26,919 nucleotides of DNA, taken from Ophiothrix spiculata. Taxonomy: Eukaryota; Echinodermata; Ophiuroidea; Amphilepidida; Ophiotrichidae. The number at the start of each line of letters is the position of its first letter. Position 1 is the first letter of the stretch. This document shows, one piece after another, positions 20,241 through 26,919 of this stretch. A program made the translations under genes and the position numbers. The stretch lies in NCBI GenBank assembly GCA_000969725.1, contig JXSR01S074557.1; one strand, given 5' to 3'. The notes beneath the pieces are model-generated. The model was not told where the DNA came from and searched no databases. It worked only from the letters and a program-made list of their open reading frames with translations.

Positions 20241-22782
20241 AAAAACTAGTTGTTGAGATATTGGGAAGTATCAAGCTCACTGGGCGCACAGATGTGTGCG
20301 ACAAAGGGTTGGTGTTATGTTGCTGAAAATGAATAGCCTAAGTTTGTAATGGGGGACACAGGGGGTGCTCGGTCGGATAACCGACACCAATCACCCTGGA
20401 TTCGCCTCCATGGATTTCGTTCTGCTCCAGGATGTTTTAAGCGATCTTTAAGACGTAATTGGGTGAAAGCCGATCTGTTTGCTCACATTAGATCGGGTGT
20501 ATGAATATAAAACGAAAGTCGCGCTGTGATATTGTCTCAAGTGGCATGTAATTTGGCATTGTTTTAGTCATTGATATGGTGACTGTTGCAGTCAAGTTTA
20601 TGTCTTTTACAAGCAAAGCAGTTTAATGCTGATCTATATAAAGATGTATAGTATGAGTAGTATAATGCATAAGTATCACTTGAGCACATAAGGTGTTTTA
20701 GAATGCAATTAGTGTACAACACCAACTCAATATAATTCATACGAAACGAAAAATTTGAAAATTGGTTATTACTATTCAAAATGTCGGCCAGATAACCATT
20801 TTATGTCCACTTTTCGATTTTTAACAAAAATTTCCTGCCAAAAATGTGAAATATGCTTTCTTAAACAAAATTTTCAATGAAATTTGTCTCATTAATGCAG
20901 AATACAAGTACAAACAAATTGCTGAAATAATTAAGAGAGATTCCCTTCCCATCCTGCCACTTAAACTTTTAGATATCACTTATCTTTACTGTTACAAGCT
21001 CGAATAACACTCTATAAAATTTACCACGCAAATTAATTGATTTGTTGAATATTAACTTTTCTTCAATAAAAAATATTTAGTTGAAAAATACACAACTACG
21101 AGTTGTCAATTTCGGTATTTGTGAAATATGTTTTATTCAATTTCACGTACAAACGAATATAACTAGAATCAATACGATGTGATTGGAATTTATTTAGACA
21201 ATCAAATAATGATAATATTTTTAGAACTTGTCTTTATAAAATGTTAAAGTTGATGTGACGTAAATGGTGAAAATGAAACCAATTTAATTCTTCAATAAAA
21301 GAAAGTAGAAATATGCATTGCAAAGAGGTAATGCACACCAATAAGTGGTACATAGCTTCCTCCTTAACACCTCTAAAAATATCTCAACTTTCGGTTGCTC
21401 CTATGCCCGCTCTTTGCTATATACTAGATCCATTTTGTTTATTACTTCTACTTGCTCTAGATTTTAAACATTTAAGTGAAAAAAAATTGACGAGATGGAG
21501 GAGACAGGTGGGTGAATTTGAGCTAACAATGGTTATTTGTCTCTCTTCCGTTTTTTCTCTGTTAGCTGTGTCATTGGATGTTCCTGTGACATATGGTTGA
21601 ATGTGGACAGGTTATGGGAGATGCTATCTCATTTTGTGGTGATGTGAATATTGGAATCTTGATGGAACAAAATTAGACAATTTGACAAAACCCTTAATTT
21701 GATAGTAATTTTGGAAATTTTGAAGGGGATATGATTATTCAAACCACATTTTGACTTATGAGAATTAAAAGTACATGATTTTTTAAAGAGCAGGAAATTA
21801 ATAAGATTATTTGTTACATTTTGATTTTTAATAATTGGTGGATTTTAACGGATTCACCGTCGGACAAGTTAAAAAAAAAAAAAAATAATTATTATTTTGA
21901 TGACTATGGAACTTTGCTGCAATTACCTTAAACATTTCATATGACACAACATCTGAAATTGTATGCAAAGACATTTTGTGAAAGATGTCGAACTTGGTCA
22001 ATGTCCTTTCAGTTGTAATTACACGCATAACTTTAAAGCAAAAAGTTGAATTTATCTGATACGGAATTGCAATGTTGCTACATGAATGGGTGCCCTTTAC
22101 CTTGTCAACACAATTATGTTTTATAGGCTTCCATATAAATACCAAATAAAAGGCACTTTACAGGCCAGATCAAGTAGATTAATATGCTGTAACAATTCGC
22201 AAAGATGTTGGTTACCATGGCTACCAAGAATCAAAATCTTGTCTCAAAAGCGATCTTGTAATTTACTGATTTGAATAATATTTTCTTACTTAAAAGTATG
22301 TCGCTGTATTCCTTTGAGTAATTCTTGATTGCATTGAAAATAGCTAAGACGTGTGTGTGTTTATTGAACGGGGTGAATGACAGAAGATTTTGGCCAGATT
22401 TTGTAGGATTGAAATTAATTTTGGGCATGGTGCTATAGTCATAATTTATGACATATACGCTGGATTATAGAGCAGGAGACTTATCATCATTCAGTAGGTG
22501 CTCTTATAATTTCTACTTGGACTATTTGCAATAGCCTGTTTGCTATTTTATCAGCCAAAAACAAGCGATTTGCAGAGATTGAATAATTGTGCTACCTGAC
22601 TTGTGAGTGCTGTAGGAAGAACAACAGAGGCTTCGCCACTTCTTTATTGAACTGCATTGATTGTCAGAGGCAAAGATTGTTTTTAAAATTGGCTTTAATA
22701 CATATTTTCAAGGCTTTCATCAACTTAGCCCAACTTAGTTCTATCTGAACAGATCTAAGTTCCAGCCAGATAAAACTTGTTT
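20241..22782. other. AT-rich intron with one GC-richer island, no gene
   Basis: The island at 20335-20540 has CpG-containing blocks, 'ggtcggataaccgacacc', and a TATAAAA-like box at about 20506 followed by 'cgaaagtcgcgctgtg', which could be the promoter part of an old LTR. The rest, including a 95-codon frame at 21313-21600 and the A-run at 21871-21885, shows nothing recognisable. Confidence 0.4.
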
Positions 22783-22933
22783 GGATGTCATCACCAAGGT
22801 CAACCTTACCATTTGAGATTGTAGTCTTACTGTCAGCGCAGCACGAGCTTGGAACAATCTTTCAGCACACGTGAGAACTGTTCAGTCAGTGAAGGTGTTT
22901 TTAAAAAGAAAATTATCATACTATCTATTTTAA
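22783..22933 (+). mobile_element. C-terminal remnant of a LINE reverse-transcriptase ORF
   Basis: The frame from 22826 reads LTVSAARAWNNLSAHVRTVQ, then SVKVFLKRKLSYYLF and a stop (22931-22933). The pattern F/L-x-V-S-A-A-R-A-W-N-x-L-P/S...V-R-T...S-V-x-x-F-x-x-x-L-K-x-x-L-F is a very common C-terminus of CR1/Jockey-like non-LTR elements. The preceding 40 bases continue the similarity (PRSTLP-like) but carry a stop and frameshift. Only the last ~50 residues remain. It sits about 105 bp upstream of exon B, so the insertion landed close to a splice acceptor without destroying it. Confidence 0.8.
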
Positions 22934-23038
22934 TTTCTTCTTTTTTTTTGTAAAAACTGGTGAATTGTTTTATAATGTTCCAAATATCTGTTGTTTTTGT
23001 GATATATTCTTTATCATAATTCTGTTTTATCTTCACAG

Positions 23039-23175
23039 GCACAGCTTAAGTGGAGGGGGATCTCCACAACATGCGGACCTCGACAGAGTGCAGAGTAAAT
23101 CTGTGTCGGTGAAAAGGCATAGCATTGGCACTGCCACGATTACAACAAAGACTGGGGAAACCACGCGCACTTTAG
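23039..23175 (+). CDS. ARHGEF28-like: Internal exon B: Ser/Thr-rich linker of the same putative RhoGEF gene
   Basis: This 137-nt segment follows the acceptor TTCACAG and ends at a consensus donor, GTGAGT at 23176. One base completes a codon, 45 codons follow, and one base remains. Exon A ends with GA and this segment starts with G, so splicing the two gives an intact Glu codon (phase 2). That supports them being consecutive exons of one + strand transcript, though small exons could be missed between them. The peptide begins HSLSGGGSPQHADLDRVQSK and continues SVSVKRHSIGTATITTK, then TGETTRTL. It is polar, Gly/Ser/Thr-rich and has basic-Ser patches (RHS, KRHS) of the kind that are phosphorylated in disordered linkers. 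No domain is recognised. Exon status rests on splice sites, phase agreement and coding-like composition that differs from the AT-rich flanks. Confidence 0.62.
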
Positions 23176-23269
23176 GTGAGTGAAGAGTATCGACTAAACT
23201 GAAGTTTACCAATGTTACATCAAGTGTGTCCAACACATGGCAACAAAAACAAACATTGAACAAACTTTA

Positions 23270-23415
23270 GAGCTTGGTCACAATAACTCGTACGAACAGT
23301 TACGACAGTTACGAGCAGTGTTTAGTCCATCTAATAGGGCTCGATTGCTCGTGGTCCTTTTAAATGAACTAAACACTGCTCGTAACTGTTCGTACGAGTT
23401 ATTGTGACCAAGCTC
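23270..23415. mobile_element. Foldback MITE with TTA target duplication (Harbinger-like)
   Basis: GAGCTTGGTCACAATAACTC at the left end is mirrored exactly at the right end. The arms continue complementary for about 50 bp through 'gtacgaacagttacga' and 'gcagtgtttagt'. The left arm (to 23330) carries a 9-bp duplication (cagttacga) that the right arm (from 23364) lacks. TTA flanks both ends (23267-23269 and 23416-23418). The loop is about 33 bp. Confidence 0.85.
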
Positions 23416-23418
23416 TTA

Positions 23419-24689
23419 ATCTATCTTAACAGACTTGAATAGATGAGTCCAATTCAATGGACTTAAAACGAAAACAAAACCCTCAGAACATGGGGATTGA
23501 TGTATGACTGTTTGAAGCCAACCAAATCTGTGTTTTCTATGATAGTCTTTATCAAATATACCAAAACTTTAGTCAGCAACGGACAATTTTGAAGTGGGTT
23601 TATCGGAGACCAGTAGATTGATATTTAAGAGGAGCCCTTAGTAAAGCACTGAAGTCCACTGTTTCCAATTTGGTATTATGAGTCCTTACACAATATTCTC
23701 TTCCCAGTTCTTACTCCCCACTGTAGTAGCACTTCACTGTGACGCTATGGTCATATAACAACTGTGTCCACAGATGTCTGGTAATCGTAAGCAAGCCACA
23801 AAGCTGATACATTGATGTGACATTGATGAATGCTTGCCTTTCCCAGTTGGTCTCTGCTCGGCTGCCAGTTAATATTAGACCATAGCTGGCATCGTTAACA
23901 AGCAGCAGGGTTTTAACACCGAGTTAAAATCTTGTAGTATGCTTTCAGCGTCTCTATGGCTCGCTGACACCGTCATATCTCCACATGGATACCGTCCAGG
24001 CACCAGTTGGTGTCCACCAAATTTCTACCCGTATGACGCTGTTAAACCCCACGCAAGGTTATGTGACCAGGGCATCGGCAAACAAGCTTCAAGTTTTAAG
24101 TTCTACCACGACTAGTCAATTCTATACAAAAATTACTTCTCTGTCTCGGAAGAATCCATGTTGAAATACCTGTCTTTGTGACATGCATTTTTTCTATGAA
24201 CTGATCAAGAAATATAAATCACCAGAATTGACTAGTAATCATATGGACTTAGAGATTCATGATGTTGTCAACTCTCTAGGATTAATTCACTCCTCACAAC
24301 TTAATGATTGTATAAATTGATATTGCCGTACTGAGAGCTGAAATGAATCTCATTTCTTCATTTCACTATGTTATACATCATTGATATACATGGCAAGCCA
24401 TGGATTCATAACTTATGGATGCGTAAAGCCGTTTGTGGCTTTTGATACCTAGACTTTTAAGGCAGAAAATCTGTATCGTAATATGGGTTAGCTATTGTAT
24501 AGTTCAAAATTTAGGTTAAACTTATTGCTTGTTATAAAACATTCAGATTTTAGTCACATATGGGTTAAAACTTAAATGTCTGAGATGGAAAATTTAGGTT
24601 AAAGCTTGCAAATTGAGAAATTAGAAGGGGTTTCTCCAAAGATATTTGTATTGTGTTTAGATACCCAAAATATCAACATACTGCTTTAA
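23419..24689. other. Intron after exon B, with a GC-richer block
   Basis: 23690-24080 is less AT-rich than its surroundings and includes a stop-to-stop frame at 23928-24164 of 78 codons with unremarkable composition. ACTAGTCAATTCT (24111-24123) and AGAATTGACTAGT (24224-24236) form a perfect 13-bp inverted pair about 100 bp apart. No gene or known repeat is recognised. Confidence 0.4.
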
Positions 24690-25213
24690 GGGACAAGCCT
24701 AGATTCCACTTAGAATTAAAAACTTATGGAAATGCTCTAAATAAAGCTTAAAAGTGTAGTAATATCCAAAAAAGTACAAAAATTTACACAGATGGCTCAA
24801 ATTGAGAGATAACTAATTTGCAATATATATCATTCTTTGTGACTATCTTGTGTTTTCTGAATCCTAAATTTGTACTTCAGATCTGGATTTAACAAATTAA
24901 AAATCAAACAAAGCTCTAAGAGATAATTTAATACATGTTAAAAGAGAAACAATTTCATCAAAAGTAATTTGTTTACCCATTATATGTGTAGAAACAAAAT
25001 GTTTTTAAATTTTGAAACTAGAAACGCTGTTTTCACATCTTTTTTTTCGCCGGCGAAAAAAATTAAAGCAGGTAAAGAATTGCAATTTTCTCCAATATTC
25101 CTCAAAATCATGGAAAACTACTTGTAGGTTATATTACTATAAACATGTTCTACCGATTCATGCAAAAAAATATGTAGGTAAAAAATTAGTGGGAAGAATC
25201 TAGGCCAGTCCCT
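24690..25213. mobile_element. Non-autonomous TIR element flanked by TTAA
   Basis: The left end GGGACAAGCCTAGATTC and the reverse complement of the right end GGGACTGGCCTAGATTC agree at 15 of 17 positions. TTTAA flanks both ends, consistent with a TTAA duplication. The 524-bp AT-rich interior includes a perfect 22-bp palindrome at 25041-25062 and no coding sequence. Confidence 0.65.
25041..25062. repeat. Perfect 22-bp palindrome
   Basis: Seven T, then CGCCGGCG, then seven A. It is the only GC-rich island within the surrounding MITE. Confidence 0.9.
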
Positions 25214-25794
25214 TTAATAACATTGGATCATGATACAAAATATCTGGATGTTTTTTTCATTAGTTGAACCTGAATACTCCAAATTGAGCCCATATGCCAT
25301 ATCTCAAGGTTGTTTTCCATTTCAAATCGGGCCGTGTACGCCACTTTTAACGCACGCATCAACAACGTGAGCGTAAACAATCGGAATCAACAAATCACGC
25401 TCTGCAAATACGTGCGTAAATAAGTGCATCAGTAGGCAGAAGGCCTGAACAACAAGCTTCAGAAAGAAAAACCCTGCGAAAGAGTGAAAAACAACTCTGA
25501 GATAAACTATATATATCTGTGCCCCATTTCACTTGACCGTATAGGCAGTCTGGAATCTCCCTTCTACTTCTATGGGAAAATGAAACTGGTGGTTTTTTTT
25601 TTTAAAGCAAAATATGATAAGCGCTAATGTCAAGAGTGTTTAAGTGACCAAATATAAGTTTGATATACGAGCTTTGACATTGAAAGGTAAAAAGATGACT
25701 GATTTGCCTCTGCTTGGTGACTTTGTAGTGCCACCTGTATAGTGAGATGTTCTAAATAAAATCTGCTGCTTTAACTTTGATCCATCACTGCCAT
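25214..25794. other. Non-coding stretch, nothing recognised
   Basis: A CpG-bearing patch at 25330-25420 ('gccgtgtacgccacttttaacg') and a T-run at 25593-25602. No gene, RNA or paired terminal repeat is identified. Confidence 0.4.
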
Positions 25795-26708
25795 CAGGAG
25801 GAGATATTGTGTGCTAACCCATCAGGCAATGCTGTCGTTTGAATGATTGTAACAGAAGCAATTATTTGTAACAGAGGGTGTCTTACGATATGCTTCACTA
25901 CACCATACTCATCTATATAGTATCACTTTGATGCTTAGCCACTATATCTTGTAAGAATATGTTATTTTTCCCCCATGTGGCCCAGTTCTTTTGCAAAGTA
26001 TCAGAATAGCACAACATAAGAGAAGATATTGTGTGTATCCCATCATGCATTGCTTCATATGGAAATTTTGTACAGGAAGTCATGTGAGTAGTTAGTTAGT
26101 AATGACACATGCTCAAAATGCAAGGTTATATTAATTAACTTTGATTTAGGGTCATTTCAATACTTACTACTCTCATAATTTCCTTTATAAACAATTCCAT
26201 AGGAAGCAATGCATGGTGGGAAACACACAATATTTTCTCTTACTGTACTGCTGTTAATGTTGTGCAAGAGAAGATATTGTGTGTATATCCCATCATGCAT
26301 CGCTTCTTATTGGATTGTTTGTACAGGAAATTATGTGAGTAGTTAGTGATGAAATAAACATAAATCAAAGTAAATTATTGTAATATTGCATTCTGGACAT
26401 GTTTCATCACTAACTTCTCACATGTCTTCCTGTACAAAATTTCGCATATGAAGCAATGCATGATGGGATACACATGATATCTTCTCTTATGTTGTGCTAT
26501 TATGATACTTTGTAAAAGAACTGGGCACAGGGGAAAAAAATAGCAGATTCTTATATACAAGATAAGTGGCTCAGCAGCAAAGTGATACTGGACGAGTATG
26601 GTGCTGTGAGGCATATCGTAAGACACCCTCTGTCACAAATAATTGCTTCCATTACAATAATTTAAACGGCAGCAATGCATGAAGGGTAGCAAACAATATC
26701 TCCTCCTG
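25795..26708. mobile_element. Large nested foldback element with arms of about 360 bp
   Basis: CAGGAGGAGATATTG at the left end is mirrored by CAATATCTCCTCCTG at the right end. The arms stay complementary, with mismatches and small indels, for about 360 bp (to ~26160 and from ~26350), including 'acagagggtgtcttacgata', 'cccagttctttt' and 'agcacaacataagagaagat'. The centre is a second palindrome. It has no transposase. The target duplication is not evident. Confidence 0.85.
26018..26488. repeat. Four ~80-bp modules in alternating orientation
   Basis: A module beginning AAGAGAAGATATTGTGTGTA, continuing TCCCATCATGCATTGCTTC and ending GTGAGTAGTTAGT occurs at 26018-26100 (+), 26162-26241 (-), 26266-26347 (+) and 26409-26488 (-). 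Degenerate partial copies sit at about 25802-25836 (+) and 26669-26700 (-). Confidence 0.85.
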
Positions 26709-26727
26709 GACGAGTATGGTGCAGTGA

Positions 26728-26919
26728 AAACAGTGTAAAGTTGTTTTGGAAATTGATGGTGAAACTTGTTTTGATTCTACCAAGGTTGCTAATCACATTA
26801 ATACATTTTATACCACCATTGCTGACAACCTCGTCAAGGAGCTCCCCCTTAGTAAAAAGCAGTTTAGCACTGACACTCACAAATTCAAGAAATTCTATGC
26901 AGATAAGGGTATTACCAAC
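26728..26919 (+). mobile_element. LINE ORF fragment (endonuclease-RT linker), runs off the window
   Basis: After a TGA at 26725-26727 the frame is open for 64 codons to the window edge. It includes VVLEIDGETCFDSTKVANHI, then NTFYTTIADNLVKELP, then KFKKFYADKGITN. The pattern (L-x-I-D/N-G-x-x-x-x-D-x-x-x-V/I-A-x-x-x-N-x-F-[YF]-x-x-[IV]-[GA]-x-x-L) is typical of the segment between the endonuclease and reverse-transcriptase domains of non-LTR retrotransposon ORF2 proteins. The 5' side adjoins the foldback element, so the element is either interrupted by it or 5'-truncated there. Whether it is intact downstream cannot be seen. Confidence 0.75.

Larger units (their letters stand above)
13873..23038 (+). 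other. Phase-2 intron (about 9.2 kb) between exons A and B
   Basis: The intron begins GTAAGT and ends TTCACAG. It holds a (CCCCT)n/poly-A tract, the possible alternative exon, a three-copy 0.9 kb tandem repeat, a 134-bp tandem repeat with a piggyBac-like insertion, and a LINE tail about 105 bp before the acceptor. It is a single intron only if no further exon was missed. Confidence 0.55.

Noticed and set aside
21313-21600. 95-codon + strand frame with a hydrophobic stretch
   Set aside because: No start context, splice sites or recognisable domain. AT-rich chance frame.
23033-23263. 76-codon minus frame over exon B
   Set aside because: Shadow of the + strand exon, which has the splice sites and phase match.
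1-26919. CRISPR arrays, bacterial operons or phage genes
   Set aside because: No regularly spaced short direct repeats, no compact ORFs, and clear spliceosomal and retroelement features instead.

Overview
The window looks like animal nuclear DNA, AT-rich and almost entirely non-coding. It has spliceosomal GT-AG introns, several LINE fragments, tRNA-derived SINE-like pieces and many terminal-inverted-repeat elements (MITEs). There is no operon structure, Shine-Dalgarno sequence or long ORF. The gene found and the repeat content suit an invertebrate, perhaps a deuterostome such as an echinoderm, hemichordate or cephalochordate. The species cannot be fixed from this sequence.

One host gene is supported, on the + strand. 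Exon A (13689-13872) encodes an ankyrin-like module that resembles, by memory of the family, the N-terminal region of the ARHGEF28 (p190RhoGEF) / AKAP13 Rho guanine-nucleotide exchange factors. Exon B (23039-23175) encodes a Ser/Thr-rich linker. The intervening intron is about 9.2 kb and phase 2, and the two split-codon parts join cleanly (GA + G). Both ends of the gene, including the catalytic DH-PH region, lie outside the window. A short stop-containing segment at 14720-14753 has a strong acceptor in the same phase, so it could be an alternative last exon giving a truncated isoform.

Region by region: 1-2.3 kb is unannotated AT-rich intron or intergenic DNA. From 2.3 to 13 kb there is a MITE/SINE/LINE field, with elements at 2291, 3281, 3841, 5507, 6702, 7051, 7673, 8004, 9031, 10018, 11116 and 12285. 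Exon A is at 13.7 kb. From 16.7 to 19.27 kb a ~0.9 kb unit is repeated three times in tandem and holds an ungapped 175-bp core. From 19.5 to 20.24 kb a 134-bp tandem repeat is interrupted by a piggyBac-like TTAA insertion. From 20.3 to 22.8 kb there is little to annotate. A LINE C-terminal remnant (22.8 kb) abuts exon B, and a Harbinger-like foldback MITE follows it (23.27 kb). A further TTAA-flanked MITE is at 24.7-25.2 kb, a 0.9 kb nested foldback element at 25.8-26.7 kb, and the window ends inside a LINE ORF fragment.

The best leads are the possible alternative terminal exon, the intronic triplication with its conserved core, and the alternating-orientation foldback. No wholly new multi-gene system is visible. 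Family assignments rest on recognition by eye; no database search was run.
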